The notes: generated by a model from the letters alone, not told the origin. Shown: positions 38,755 to 48,851, counted from the first letter of the stretch. The stretch: 64,000 bases of DNA from Prosthecobacter sp. SYSU 5D2 (GCF_039655865.1 NZ_JBBYXL010000003.1:186001-250000); one strand, 5' to 3'. A program made the numbers and translations.

Positions 38755-40025
38755 AGAGTGGTCACCTCCAGGTCCTGGTCCACATCCGGAAGACGCGCCT
38801 CAGCACGGAAAGTGGCCGTTCCATCATTGAGGTTAATAGGTTGGGGGAAGTCCCAGACCCAGCGTTTGAATGGTTCATGGGAGATGAGTTTTTCACGGAA
38901 GTCAATGCCGTGTCCGAGGCTGGAAGCCACTCCGTCAATGACCATGCCGTCTTCACGCACTTCAAAACGGGTGATGCGGATGTTTTGCTCAGGCAACAAG
39001 CCAACCAGCTGATGGAGGGACTCCACCGGATACTCCTCCGGGGAAATGGCAAAGCGCATGTCTTCCCAGGCAGCCTGGGCATCGCGGATGGTGGCCAGCT
39101 CCGGTTCCAGGGAATCCAGGCGGGCCAGTTCCTGCTCAACCGCATGATCACGCAAGGCCACGCGCGCCGCAAAGGCACCCAGTGCGGCCACCATAACGAA
39201 GGCGAATGCCAGCGCTCCCATCATGATCATGTGGCGCTGCTGGCGGTCCAGCCTGTCCTTCACTACAGGGGCGGGAATGAGACGCGAGGCATGGGCAGGG
39301 AGCGAAGGGATCTGCTCCTCCCGTAAAGTGACCGGGATGTCCAGTTCGTCGGTGAAACTTTCGGTTAGAATGTCCTCCATGGGAGGCACAGGTTCCTCAC
39401 CCACGACGGCTTCCGGTTGCAGAGAGGTGCTGACGATGGCCAGCTTTTGGATGTCTGGTGACAGGCCGCCAAGCTCAAGCGATGCCAGGATGCAGCGGAT
39501 CTCCGCAGCCGCATCGGCATCCAGCACGCGGGCGGCAAGTGCCTGGCAATGCAGCGGCGCCCCCGATTCATGCGGAATGGCCAGCACAAGGGTGCCTGCC
39601 TCGCGCCAGATGAGGGCCTCTCCAGGCTGCAACTGATGAAATGCCACGGACGGGGCGAACTTCGCATTGCCGCCTTCTTCAAGGATGTCCGCAGGGAGAG
39701 AGGACACCTGAATAAAGCTGATGGAGCGCTGGTCACGCTCGTCCTCACCCAGGTTCCAAAGGTCAAAGTTGTTCGTATCCGCTGTCTCCTGGCCAAAGCC
39801 GGCCGCTTCCAGCTCAAGCTGGGCCATGGCCTCGCGGCGTCCGGAGTCCACCCCCTGAAAGCGAAAGGGCACTGTGACGAGGCTGCGCGCGGGAAGGGCG
39901 ATCCAGGCGGTGCCCCGGCGGGAGCGGGATTCATGTTCTGCCTTGGCAATACTGCCGCCACGCAGACGCCATGCACGAAATCCCTCCTCGTGGGGAATGA
40001 GCATGAGATCGTCAGAATTTTTCAT
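38751..40025 (-). CDS. GspL/PilM-PilN-like protein
   Basis: Starting at Met 40025 gives 424 residues. The N-terminal ~220 residues look like the cytoplasmic actin-like half of GspL/PilM, a membrane helix lies at about 265-290 (MIMMGALAFAFVMVAALGAFAA), and a PilN-like periplasmic coil and ferredoxin-like domain follow. That fusion plan is typical of GspL. It is the first gene of the coupled secretion operon. The 17 codons before Met 40025 add a hydrophobic stretch that is not family-like. Confidence 0.75.
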   Translation of the reverse strand: MKNSDDLMLIPHEEGFRAWRLRGGSIAKAEHESRSRRGTAWIALPARSLVTVPFRFQGVDSGRREAMAQLELEAAGFGQETADTNNFDLWNLGEDERDQRSISFIQVSSLPADILEEGGNAKFAPSVAFHQLQPGEALIWREAGTLVLAIPHESGAPLHCQALAARVLDADAAAEIRCILASLELGGLSPDIQKLAIVSTSLQPEAVVGEEPVPPMEDILTESFTDELDIPVTLREEQIPSLPAHASRLIPAPVVKDRLDRQQRHMIMMGALAFAFVMVAALGAFAARVALRDHAVEQELARLDSLEPELATIRDAQAAWEDMRFAISPEEYPVESLHQLVGLLPEQNIRITRFEVREDGMVIDGVASSLGHGIDFREKLISHEPFKRWVWDFPQPINLNDGTATFRAEARLPDVDQDLEVTTL

Positions 40026-40146
40026 GGGGCCGATTAGTAGAGCCTGAAGGATAACAAAAGCCTGTGCAGCATGCAAGGCAGGAAGGGGAGACAGCCGTTT
40101 CCCGGAGTCGGTTCAAACATTCATGTCTGCACCCGGCATCCGGAAA

Positions 40147-40770
40147 CTATTCCTCAAGCGATTTCAGTTCCTCTTCGGCCCATTTGTCCCAGGCGGCATA
40201 GTCGTTTTCAAAGTCATCACCCGCCAGGATGGTCAACACATTGCGAACCTCCTCGTTTTGAGGATGCTCAGGATTTTTGAGGATGTTCATGAACAGCGGG
40301 AGCTGCAGGGCGCGGTCACGGTTCATCAAATCAGAGAAGAGCACCTCAATGACATCCGGGTTCATTTTGGGATCCACCAGGAAGCCTGAAATCAGGTTGT
40401 AATTTTCATCCTCAGTCAGGTTGACCAGGTGCTGGCTGGCATTCACCTGGGCTTCACCATTGAGCTTTTTAACCAGCTCATGCAGGTCACGGGCCATTTC
40501 AGGGATCTCTTTGTCGGTCCGCAAGATGGCATCAATCATTTCATCCCCTTCTTCCACCGTCGTGAGCTGGGTGGCGGTGCCGGTGGCTGGCGCGGGGGAA
40601 AGGGGCCGGGGTGCCAGAGGCTGGATGTCCGGTTTCGGTTCCGGATCCTGCCGCGTCTCGACGACAGCAGGAGCCCCTGGCTCAGAGCCGGCATACTGCC
40701 AGCCAAAGTAGAGCGCGGCGGCCAGAAAAAGACCGGCGGCACCGAAAATGATTTTTGTCTTAGGGGACAT
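40147..40770 (-). CDS. Membrane-anchored protein of unknown function
   Basis: From Met 40770 the product has 207 residues: an N-terminal anchor (about 6-25), a Pro-rich linker (about 40-65) and an acidic, helical domain (MIDAILRTDKEIPEMARDL ... NEEVRNVLTILAGDDFENDYAAWDKWAEEEL). The repeated helical pattern recalls HEAT-like repeats but I cannot assign a family. It lies between rng and the secretion operon in the same direction, with gaps of 77 and 121 bases. Confidence 0.75.
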   Translation of the reverse strand: MSPKTKIIFGAAGLFLAAALYFGWQYAGSEPGAPAVVETRQDPEPKPDIQPLAPRPLSPAPATGTATQLTTVEEGDEMIDAILRTDKEIPEMARDLHELVKKLNGEAQVNASQHLVNLTEDENYNLISGFLVDPKMNPDVIEVLFSDLMNRDRALQLPLFMNILKNPEHPQNEEVRNVLTILAGDDFENDYAAWDKWAEEELKSLEE

Positions 40771-40847
40771 GGAGGCGGAAGGCATGGTCAGTATGACAAG
40801 CAGCAGATTGAAGTTTGTTCAAATCCATTCAGGCATTTCTGCCCGGA

Positions 40848-42440
40848 TCAATTGCGAATTTCTTCTCCTGTAGCGGCATTGGCCAGTTTCATTTCTTCGC
40901 GGTGCAGGCTCGGATCGCTGCGGAAAGTGAGGCGGGCGCCGTATTTGCGCTCCAGGTCCACCAGCAGTTCCCCGTCCTCCGTTTTGAGGCGCTGCATGAC
41001 CTCCGGATGGACGATGACCAGGAGGCTTTTTTGATCTTCCTTGCCCCGGCCGAGAATGGCGATGAGACGGCGCTGCAGTTCCACGCTCATGGTCATGGTG
41101 GTCTTCACCTGGCCATGGCCTTTACAATAGGGGCAGGGTTCATAAAGGGCGCTGCTGAGGCTTTCATGCAGGCGCTGGCGGGTCATTTCCATGAGGCCAA
41201 ACTGGCTGATGGGCAGGACCTGGGTCTTGGCTTTGTCACGCTTCAGATGGTCGAGCATGAACTTGTACACCGCCTGCTGATCCTTGCGGTGCTTCATGTC
41301 AATGAAGTCCACGACGATGAGTCCGCCCATGTTGCGCAGGCGGAGCTGGCGGGCCACTTCCTGGGCGGCTTCCAGGTTGGTATCCAGCAGCAGCTTGTCT
41401 TGGTCCTTGGCACCTTTGTTACGTCCAGTGTTTACGTCAATGGAGACCAGGGCTTCGGTTTGATCAATGACGATGTAGCCGCCGCAAGGCAGCCAGACCT
41501 GGCGGTAAAAGGCGTTATCAATCTGCTTCTGGATGCCGTAGTGCTCAAAGAGGGCGGTCTGCCCCTGGTAATGGGTGATGCGACTCTTGGCACGGCGGGA
41601 AATCTGGGCCGCCATTTTCTGCATGCGCTCGACAGTGGCCTGGTCATCACAGGCCACTTCGTCAATTTCTTCGGTGAGGAAGTCACGCACGGTGCGCTCA
41701 ATAAGCTCCGGCTCCTGGAAGCAGCAGACGGGGGCTTTCTGGCCGTCCCGCTTGGCGACGATGTCATTCCACTGCTCGATGAGAAGGCTGAGATCACGAA
41801 TGATGTGGCGGGCACGTTTGCCTGCGGCCTCGGTGCGCATGATGAGGCCCATGCTTTCAGGCAGGTTGACCTTTTCGATGATTTTGCGCAGGCGGGCGCG
41901 CTCCTTGGGGTCTTCCACCTTGCGGGAAATGCCGAACTGGTCGTTCTGCGGCATGAGGACGAGAAGCCGGCCAGCCAGGGAGATGTTGGTCGTGACCCGC
42001 GGGCCTTTGTTGCCGATGGGACCTTTGGTGACCTGCACCATGATCTCTGAACCGACGGGATACAGATCCGGGATGTCCTTGGCCTCAATGCGCTTGCGCT
42101 TTTTCTGCTGGCCACCGCGCGTCACCTCTTCCATGCCCTGGTTGGAAAGGGCTTCAGGAATGGCATCCCAGAAATGCAGGAAGGCGTTTTTATCCAAGCC
42201 GATGTCAATGAACATGGCCTTCAGGCCCTGCTCGATGTTTTTGACGCGGCCCTTAAAGATGGATCCCACGATGGTGCTGGTACCGACACGTTCAATCGTG
42301 TATTCCTCCAGCACACCGTTGTCCAGCAGCGCCACGCGGTTCTCCAACTTTTCACAGTTGATGACCAGGCGGGTGCCGCTTTTGATGTCTTTTTTTCCGG
42401 TGATGAACTCTTTGATTCGTTGCACAATTCCAAGGGGCAT
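40848..42440 (-). CDS. rng: Ribonuclease G/E family endoribonuclease
   Basis: The 530-residue enzyme has an S1 RNA-binding domain (about 36-130, GSIFKGRVKNIEQGLKAMFIDIG), the RNase E/G catalytic core with DVNTGRNKGAKDQDKLLLDTNLEAAQEVARQLRLRNMGGLIVVDFIDM (both catalytic Asp), and the zinc-link Cys pair CPYCKGHG. It lacks the long RNase E scaffold tail, hence RNase G. It processes rRNA and starts mRNA decay. It follows mrdA by 30 bases; rng also sits beside mreBCD in E. coli. Confidence 0.95.
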   Translation of the reverse strand: MPLGIVQRIKEFITGKKDIKSGTRLVINCEKLENRVALLDNGVLEEYTIERVGTSTIVGSIFKGRVKNIEQGLKAMFIDIGLDKNAFLHFWDAIPEALSNQGMEEVTRGGQQKKRKRIEAKDIPDLYPVGSEIMVQVTKGPIGNKGPRVTTNISLAGRLLVLMPQNDQFGISRKVEDPKERARLRKIIEKVNLPESMGLIMRTEAAGKRARHIIRDLSLLIEQWNDIVAKRDGQKAPVCCFQEPELIERTVRDFLTEEIDEVACDDQATVERMQKMAAQISRRAKSRITHYQGQTALFEHYGIQKQIDNAFYRQVWLPCGGYIVIDQTEALVSIDVNTGRNKGAKDQDKLLLDTNLEAAQEVARQLRLRNMGGLIVVDFIDMKHRKDQQAVYKFMLDHLKRDKAKTQVLPISQFGLMEMTRQRLHESLSSALYEPCPYCKGHGQVKTTMTMSVELQRRLIAILGRGKEDQKSLLVIVHPEVMQRLKTEDGELLVDLERKYGARLTFRSDPSLHREEMKLANAATGEEIRN

Positions 42441-42470
42441 AAAGATAAGTCGGTTGAAGATAAAAGTTTT

Positions 42471-44738
42471 CTACTGGCGGAATAGCCGACGGAAAAAACC
42501 ACCACCGGGGGATGATGGAGAAGATTCGTCCGTGCTGTTTCCACGGTTAAAAAGCGGGGCTCTGCGAACAGGCTCGGCTTTTTTGACCGCACGGTTGGAA
42601 CTGGCACTGGACGTCCCTTGCTGGTCGGCCTCCCTACGAATGCTTGGCGCACTGCGGATGCGGGGCGCCTCGTCAGTAGATGCATTGGCGGGCTCGTCGG
42701 TGCCCGTGTCTCCATCTTCGTCCGCCGCAGCAACAAGCGGGACGCCGATGTCAGAATAAGTGATTCCCTCGATGAGTTTGAAGTTCCCCTCCACCTCTCC
42801 GAGCGGCTCCGGGGTGACCTGGTAGCCGTTTTCCAGGGCCAGCGCCTGCTCCATCACACGATGGGCCACCGGGGCGGCAGTGCCGCCTCCGGATTTGCCA
42901 CCCTGCACGAGGATGCAGATGGCATATTTGGGATTAACGTAGGGGGCAAAGGTGATGAACAGGGTGTGGTTGTCCACCACGCGGACATTTTTCTCATTGC
43001 GGCGCCAGTTCTGCGCGGTGCCGGTTTTACCAGCGACCTCCACACCCGGGATGCGCGCGCCACGGGCGGTGCCGCCTGAATCATTGACTACTTTCCACAT
43101 GCCTTTGCGCACCATTTCCAGGGCCTTGGGCTCGAAGTGCTGGGAGAGGTCCGAACGCAGGACGGGCTTGTGCTCCATCACCAGTTCCTCATGATCCATG
43201 ACGCGGTGCAGAAGATGAGGGACGAAAGATTTGCCGGAGGCGACGGCAGCGGTCACCGAGGCCATCTGCAGTGGGGAGGCTTCAACCGAACCCTGGCCAA
43301 TGGAAGTATTGGCGGTGTAGCCGGAACTCCAGCGGTCCCTCGGACTGGTCATCCGCAGCCAGGCCGGGTTGGGAAGAATGCCGGGCATGTCCTCCTCCAG
43401 CTCAATCCCTGTCCGCTCACCGAGGCCGAGCAGCTTGCCCACCTTGGTGATGTTATCAATGCCGGCGCTGTTGCCATACTGGTAAAAGAAGCAGTTGCAT
43501 GAGCGCATGAGCGCATCACTCAGGTTCAGCGATCCATGGGAGCCGCCGCTCTGGCGCTTGATCCAGCATTGCATGGCCTTGCTGCCATAAGTGACACTGC
43601 CGCTGCAATTGAAGTTCCGGTTCTGAATCCCGGCCAGGCAGCCGGCCAGGGCGATGGGCACCTTGTAGGTGGAGCCTGGCACATAAGGACGGGTGGCCCG
43701 GTTCATCAGGGGCACGGTGAGATTGTTTGTCAGCACATCCCAGTCTGCCTGGCGGATGCTGGGGATGAAACGGTTGGGATCGTAACTAGGTACGGAGGCC
43801 ATCGCCAGCACATCTCCGGTCTGTGGCTGGATGACCACCACGGAACCCCGTCCGACATTGCCGTCACGCAGCGCTTTTTCCGCGATGTACTGGATGCGGG
43901 CATCCAGGGTGAGATAAACATCATTGCCTTTGCGCGGCTCTTCAAAGCTGAGCTCGCCAACGATGCGTCCGCGCTCGTTCACCTGCATGGTGCGCACGCC
44001 GGGCTTGCCACGCATGTACTTATCGAAGCTCTTTTCCACGCCAGCACCGCCGTAATCATCCGGCAGGTAGTAGTCCCAGCCTTTGCGCTCCTCCACCGAG
44101 ACGCGCTGGTCGTCAGGAAGACGGACATAACCCATGATGTGACAGGCCATAGCGCCAAAGGGGTACACCCGGCTGCCGCGCTCTGCCACGGTCACTCCAG
44201 GCAGGCCCAGATTGTGCTCGGCAAACTGGCTGAATTCCGAAAAGGACAGACTGTCCTGGTAAACCCAGGGAATGACGCCGCCGAAACTGCGGTAATGAAT
44301 GCGCAGGGCATCTGAATAATTGGGTGCGGGGAGGCCCATCTCCTCCAGCCGTGCGATGATGAGCTCCTGAAACATGCGGACGATGTCCGGCTCCTGCTTT
44401 TTACGCGGCAGGCCGCGATCCATGTATTCAAAAGGGACGGTGGGGATGTCCAACTTCTTGACGCGGCACTGGCGTGCATACTCCTCATACACCTCGCGCA
44501 GGTTCACACGCACTTCGAAGCTGGCCTTGTTGGTGGCCAGTACGATGCCGTTGCGGTCCTTGATCTCGCCGCGCACACCCGGGATGCGGGCGCGGAGCTG
44601 CTTGGCCTCAGGAACTTTGTTCACGAACTCTTCATGCCGGACGATCTGGAGAGTCCAGAGGCGGTACATGAGAAGGCTGAACCCGCACATCATGGCGAGG
44701 GTCAGCAAGTAGAGACGGAAGCGGTATTTAACGACCAT
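42471..44738 (-). CDS. mrdA: Penicillin-binding protein 2 (elongation transpeptidase)
   Basis: The 755-residue class B PBP has a short cytoplasmic tail, one membrane helix (about 6-27), a pedestal domain and the transpeptidase domain with SxxK (GSTYK, about residue 354), SxN (SCN, about 411) and KTG (about 569). It cross-links peptidoglycan of the rod-elongation complex with MreBCD. The C-terminal ~90 residues form a Ser/Asp/Pro-rich disordered tail ending in FFRRLFRQ, longer than usual. Its start overlaps mreD by 11 bases. No rodA gene follows; rng does. Confidence 0.95.
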   Translation of the reverse strand: MVVKYRFRLYLLTLAMMCGFSLLMYRLWTLQIVRHEEFVNKVPEAKQLRARIPGVRGEIKDRNGIVLATNKASFEVRVNLREVYEEYARQCRVKKLDIPTVPFEYMDRGLPRKKQEPDIVRMFQELIIARLEEMGLPAPNYSDALRIHYRSFGGVIPWVYQDSLSFSEFSQFAEHNLGLPGVTVAERGSRVYPFGAMACHIMGYVRLPDDQRVSVEERKGWDYYLPDDYGGAGVEKSFDKYMRGKPGVRTMQVNERGRIVGELSFEEPRKGNDVYLTLDARIQYIAEKALRDGNVGRGSVVVIQPQTGDVLAMASVPSYDPNRFIPSIRQADWDVLTNNLTVPLMNRATRPYVPGSTYKVPIALAGCLAGIQNRNFNCSGSVTYGSKAMQCWIKRQSGGSHGSLNLSDALMRSCNCFFYQYGNSAGIDNITKVGKLLGLGERTGIELEEDMPGILPNPAWLRMTSPRDRWSSGYTANTSIGQGSVEASPLQMASVTAAVASGKSFVPHLLHRVMDHEELVMEHKPVLRSDLSQHFEPKALEMVRKGMWKVVNDSGGTARGARIPGVEVAGKTGTAQNWRRNEKNVRVVDNHTLFITFAPYVNPKYAICILVQGGKSGGGTAAPVAHRVMEQALALENGYQVTPEPLGEVEGNFKLIEGITYSDIGVPLVAAADEDGDTGTDEPANASTDEAPRIRSAPSIRREADQQGTSSASSNRAVKKAEPVRRAPLFNRGNSTDESSPSSPGGGFFRRLFRQ

Positions 44739-45348
44739 CGAATGAGTACCTCAGGCCTTCGTATTTAATTTCGTATCGTGACAGACCCGCCAGGGAATAC
44801 AGCAAAAGAAAAATCAGGGGGGCTGCCAGCATGGCCAGCAGGGTGTCAGTGATCATCTTGGTCCAGACCATCTGGGGAAAATAGATGCTCCCGCGCAGGA
44901 AGGTCATGACGAGATATTCAATGAGCAGCCAGGCAAAGGTGGTGAAGCCCACGAGCAGCACGGGCAGCTCCAGACGCCCGCGCTTGAACAGCGGCCGCAC
45001 GCCCTGCATAAAGGTGCCCAGCAGCCCGAACAGAAGGATGGAGAGGCCAAAGCCAAAACCACCGCCAGCCATGTCCAGTTCGGGCAGATGAGAGCCCGAA
45101 CTGATGAATGAATGAACTGCCTGCCCCTGCGGCTCGAAAACGCCTGGCACATACCTGGCATCCCAGATGAAACCTGTGACGAAGGCCATGAACAGCATGA
45201 CCGGAAACGGTACGGCCACTGAGGCGGCGAAGAAAAACACCGGCGGCAGGAACAGCGTGGCATACTGGGCCATCGGTATCCCCGGAATGAACTCCTGCAC
45301 CGCAAAGGTGAGCAGCAGCAAAAGGAATGTGACGGGATAAAAAATCAT
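44728..45348 (-). CDS. mreD: Rod shape-determining protein MreD
   Basis: From Met 45348 the product has 206 residues with five to six membrane helices, the MreD plan. Sequence conservation in this family is low, so the call rests on topology and on position between mreC and mrdA. It bridges MreC and the elongation machine in the inner membrane. The 15 codons upstream in the frame are Cys/Ser-rich and unlikely to be translated. Confidence 0.85.
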   Translation of the reverse strand: MIFYPVTFLLLLLTFAVQEFIPGIPMAQYATLFLPPVFFFAASVAVPFPVMLFMAFVTGFIWDARYVPGVFEPQGQAVHSFISSGSHLPELDMAGGGFGFGLSILLFGLLGTFMQGVRPLFKRGRLELPVLLVGFTTFAWLLIEYLVMTFLRGSIYFPQMVWTKMITDTLLAMLAAPLIFLLLYSLAGLSRYEIKYEGLRYSFDGR

Positions 45349-45444
45349 GGCCTCGGGTGATGACGAACCAGACCCGCCGCAGAAGCGGCACAAGCCGCTC
45401 CTGGCTGCAGGATCATGTCAGTCTCCAGGTTCATTTTAAACACA

Positions 45445-46305
45445 TCATTGGTTCGGCACAGCCGCCTGCGGTGCGGTTTCAACGGTTGCCTCCGGCTCCG
45501 TCACCGGCTGCATCTCCACGACAAAGACATGCTCCAGAAGCGCAAAGTCCACGGCCGGCTCCACAATGGCCTCGCCGGAAAGATCCCGGTTTTCAAAGCG
45601 CTTCACACGTCCGATGAGAAGACCGGCCGGGAAAACGCCGCCTTCACCTGTGGACACGACATTGGCGCCGGGATTGAGAAGGATGTTCTTGCTCAGAAAC
45701 CGGAGGCGCAGATCAGGACGCATGTCCAGCCCGGCCCGCTCACCGGCCAAAATGCCCTGCTCATGGCTGCCTTCAATTTTGGCCGACACCCGGCACATTT
45801 CATCCGTCAGCAGAATGATCTCCGCCATGTGCGGAGCCAGCTTGCCGGTCTTGCCGATGAGGCCGGCTGCACTGATGACCGGACTGTCGGTCGCCAGGCC
45901 GTCCAGCGCCCCCTTGTCAATGATCATGCTGTTCCACCAGGTAGAAGAGACGCGCTTGATCACCCGTGCGGCGGTCATCTTGAAGGGGGCCGCCTCCTGG
46001 AACTGCAACTGGCTGCGCAGTTTGTTATTCTCCTCAAGAGTCTGCGCATACTTTTGGGAGATGATGCGCAGCCGTTCCACCTCGATCTGCAGGCGCTCGT
46101 TTTCACGTGCCAGCTCACGAGGGTCCTCCACCGTTGCTGAGGAACCGGTGACACTCTGCTCCACCGCCGCACTCGAATGAATGAAGGGTGAGAGCACGGT
46201 CATGGTGCGGCTCTGAATGTCCCGTGTGACCGGGGTGTCCAGAGTAAACACAGATACCACCGCCGCGATGAAGAGCAGCAGCGCCAGGATGTTGAGCTTT
46301 TTCAT
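45445..46305 (-). CDS. mreC: Rod shape-determining protein MreC
   Basis: The 286-residue protein has an N-terminal anchor (about 5-22), a coiled coil (about 65-100, ERLQIEVERLRIISQKYAQTLEENNKLRSQLQ) and a beta-rich periplasmic domain, with the family block VISAAGLIGKTG and the later VVSTGEGGVFPAGLLIGRV. It links MreB filaments to the cell-wall enzymes. It lies 71 bases after mreB. Confidence 0.94.
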   Translation of the reverse strand: MKKLNILALLLFIAAVVSVFTLDTPVTRDIQSRTMTVLSPFIHSSAAVEQSVTGSSATVEDPRELARENERLQIEVERLRIISQKYAQTLEENNKLRSQLQFQEAAPFKMTAARVIKRVSSTWWNSMIIDKGALDGLATDSPVISAAGLIGKTGKLAPHMAEIILLTDEMCRVSAKIEGSHEQGILAGERAGLDMRPDLRLRFLSKNILLNPGANVVSTGEGGVFPAGLLIGRVKRFENRDLSGEAIVEPAVDFALLEHVFVVEMQPVTEPEATVETAPQAAVPNQ

Positions 46306-46376
46306 GGTTCAGCCTTTTCCTCCCGTTCAGCCTAACAATGGATTGAACAAGATCAGGTTTGCGCTTCCATCAGTCA

Positions 46377-47408
46377 TCACACTTCCGTGGTGCTCACCTT
46401 GCGCAGGAACTCCAGCTCGCTGAGCACACGTCCGGTGCCTTCGCCCACGGCGCTGAGAGGATCCTCGGCCACGTGCACCGGCAGTGCGGTCTCCTCTTGA
46501 AGCAGCTTGTCCAGACCGCGCAGCAGCGCACCGCCGCCGGCCAGCATGATGCCGCGGTCCACAAGGTCGGCGGAGAGCTCCGGCGGGCAGCGCTCCAGCG
46601 TGGTGCGGACTGCATCAATGATGGCATTCAAAGGTTCAAGCATCGCCTCACGCACTTCCTGGCTGGTGATGGTGATGGTCTTCGGCAGGCCGGCGACCAT
46701 GTCGCGTCCCTTCACTTCCATGGTGGTTTCCTTGCCCAGAGGAAACGCGGAGCCGATGCGCAGTTTGATCTCCTCCGCCGTGCGCTCACCGATCATGAGG
46801 TTGTAGGCACGTTTCATGTAATTGATGATGGCCTCGTCCAGCTCATCACCGGCCACCCGTACGCTGCGGCTGTAAACGATGCCGCTGAGGGAGATGATGG
46901 CCACCTCCGTGGTGCCGCCGCCAATGTCCACGATCATGTTGCCGGCCGCTTCCTGCACGGGCAGGCCCACGCCGATGGCAGCAGCCATGGGTTCTTCGAT
47001 GAGGTAAACCTCACGCGCTCCGGCCTGCTCGGCACTTTCTTTAACGGCGCGCTTTTCCACTTCGGTAATGCCGGAAGGCACGGCGATGACCACACGCGGA
47101 CCGCGCATGGCGCGGCGGTTGTTATGCACTTTACGGATAAAGTGGCGCAGCATGGCCTCCGTCACACGGAAGTCTGCAATGACACCATCTTTCAAAGGAC
47201 GGATGGCGGTGATGCCGCCAGGGGTTCTCCCCAACATGCGTTTTGCATCATCGCCCACGGCGACGACTTCATTGGTGCCTGTTTTTACGGCGACCACAGA
47301 GGGCTCGCGGAGCACGATGCCATGATCTTTGACGTAAACGAGGGTGTTTGCAGTTCCGAGGTCAATACCGATATCGTTGGCGACGAAGCCAAAAAGTTTG
47401 CCGAGCAT
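46377..47408 (-). CDS. mreB: Rod shape-determining protein MreB
   Basis: The 343-residue bacterial actin has the nucleotide-binding signatures [14 protein letters not shown] (phosphate 1), the [16 protein letters not shown] block (phosphate 2) and [15 protein letters not shown] (adenosine). The N-terminus MLGKLFG supplies a membrane-binding amphipathic start. It positions wall synthesis in rod-shaped cells and opens the mreB-mreC-mreD-mrdA-rng operon. No Shine-Dalgarno sequence precedes the ATG. Confidence 0.98.
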   Translation of the reverse strand: MLGKLFGFVANDIGIDLGTANTLVYVKDHGIVLREPSVVAVKTGTNEVVAVGDDAKRMLGRTPGGITAIRPLKDGVIADFRVTEAMLRHFIRKVHNNRRAMRGPRVVIAVPSGITEVEKRAVKESAEQAGAREVYLIEEPMAAAIGVGLPVQEAAGNMIVDIGGGTTEVAIISLSGIVYSRSVRVAGDELDEAIINYMKRAYNLMIGERTAEEIKLRIGSAFPLGKETTMEVKGRDMVAGLPKTITITSQEVREAMLEPLNAIIDAVRTTLERCPPELSADLVDRGIMLAGGGALLRGLDKLLQEETALPVHVAEDPLSAVGEGTGRVLSELEFLRKVSTTEV

Positions 47409-47726
47409 GATGAGCTGTAGAAATTGTTGAGATTGAAAATGAGCTGCGGACCCTGTGCGGTAGTGGAAGAGATCCCGCTTTTTTCAGTTCACAAAAGCAG
47501 CGCCACCCACGGGCTCCTGACAGGCGGCGAGTTTAAGGGCGGCGTTTTTTAGGGTCAAGGAGAGATTCCCCACGGTGGAAAAGAGGTAAACAGCCTGTGA
47601 AAGAGGCTTGAATCCAGGCTTTAAGCGCCAAAGAGGATGTCGGGATGACGAATTCCACTCAATTGAACACATGCATTAACTTTGCAGCAATGACCACGGC
47701 GCTGTGATCAAAAACTGTGAAAATGG
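47409..47726. other. mreB-recF intergenic region, probable mreB leader
   Basis: There are 318 bases between the mreB start and the recF stop. I see one short hairpin (GCTTTT/AAAAGC, 47477-47498) and no recognisable promoter, RNA gene or convincing ORF. A 62-codon minus-strand frame here has no family features. Promoter elements for mreB and the recF 3' end must lie in it. Confidence 0.4.
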
Positions 47727-48791
47727 TTACTCCACCAGCTGCACCTTCGCGGCCTCCACCTCATACACCTGCCCAGTCATGACATCCCCCTGCGCCCAGT
47801 CCAGATTCGTGGTGGTGATGACCTTCTGGGTGCCTGCCGGAAGAAGCCGCAGGAGGGAGCGGCGGCGATGGGCATCCAGCTCGCCAAAGACATCGTCCAG
47901 CAGCAGCAACGGAGGTGTCCCGGCGGCATGTTCCAGGGCGTGCGCCTGGGCGATTTTTAAAGCCAGCGCCAGGCTGCGCTGCTGGCCCTCGGAGGCGTAG
48001 GAGGTGGCATCCAGATCATTCAGCATCAGCGTCAGGTCATCCCGATGCGGCCCGGCGGCGGTCTGCCGGTTCCGCTGCTCGTCCTCGCGCAGCTCATTTA
48101 GGCGGTCGTGCAGGCTGCCCTCTGCCAGGCTGGGGGCATAGTTCAAAAGCGCCTGCTCACTGCCGCCGCTCAGCTCCCCATGGAGGCGGGACACGTGCGG
48201 CTGCAGCATCCCAACCAGCTCACTGCGCCGGGCGATGATGACTTGGGCAAATTCATCCATGACTTTTGCAAAGGCATCCGCCTGCCGCCAGGGGATGACC
48301 GCATCCCGCTTCAGCACATGATTCCGCCCGCGTAGCGCCCGGTCATAACCGCGGAGCGCCTTCAGATATTCCGGGAACATCTGGCTGGCAGCAAAGTCCA
48401 GGTACCGCCGCCGGTGCTCCGCACTGCCGCGCAGCAGGTTCATGTCCCGGTGGTCCATCCACACCACCCGCCCGCTATGGCTGAGATACTCCGCAGACCG
48501 GCCGCACACGCTGCCGTCAATGGCCAGCCGCCTTATCGTGGCCGACTGTGCACAGCGGAGTTTTTTTTCGCCGAGGGTTCCCTCAATGAGCATCGTCTTG
48601 GCCCCCAGGCGGATGACTTCCGCCCGGTTGCTGGTGCGCGGCGACTGCAACCGCAGAAGCACGCACACTGCCTCCATGAGGGAGGTCTTTCCCTGGGCAT
48701 TGCGACCGGTAAACACCGTCATCTCCGGATGCAGCTTGACGCGGCATTCGTCAAAGCAGCGAAAATTTCGAAGCAACAGATCCGTCAGCAT
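47727..48791 (-). CDS. recF: DNA replication and repair protein RecF
   Basis: The 354-residue SMC-like ATPase has Walker A in GRNAQGKTSLMEAV (about 29-42), the signature motif ASEGQQRSLALALKIAQ and Walker B LLLLDDVFGELDAHRR. RecF loads RecA at gaps with RecO and RecR. It is not next to dnaA/dnaN/gyrB here but divergent from hisS. Confidence 0.96.
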   Translation of the reverse strand: MLTDLLLRNFRCFDECRVKLHPEMTVFTGRNAQGKTSLMEAVCVLLRLQSPRTSNRAEVIRLGAKTMLIEGTLGEKKLRCAQSATIRRLAIDGSVCGRSAEYLSHSGRVVWMDHRDMNLLRGSAEHRRRYLDFAASQMFPEYLKALRGYDRALRGRNHVLKRDAVIPWRQADAFAKVMDEFAQVIIARRSELVGMLQPHVSRLHGELSGGSEQALLNYAPSLAEGSLHDRLNELREDEQRNRQTAAGPHRDDLTLMLNDLDATSYASEGQQRSLALALKIAQAHALEHAAGTPPLLLLDDVFGELDAHRRRSLLRLLPAGTQKVITTTNLDWAQGDVMTGQVYEVEAAKVQLVE

Positions 48792-48851
48792 GAGTCATGG
48801 GACATCGCCTCCGGCCTGAATTTTGGTTGAATTCATTGTGCAGGGGGCCAT

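Noticed and set aside
47477-47498. Hairpin upstream of mreB as a terminator
   Set aside because: The stem is only 6 base pairs, half of them A-T, and no T-run follows on either strand.
47484-47672. 62-codon minus-strand ORF upstream of mreB
   Set aside because: No family features or start signals, and it covers the probable mreB leader.
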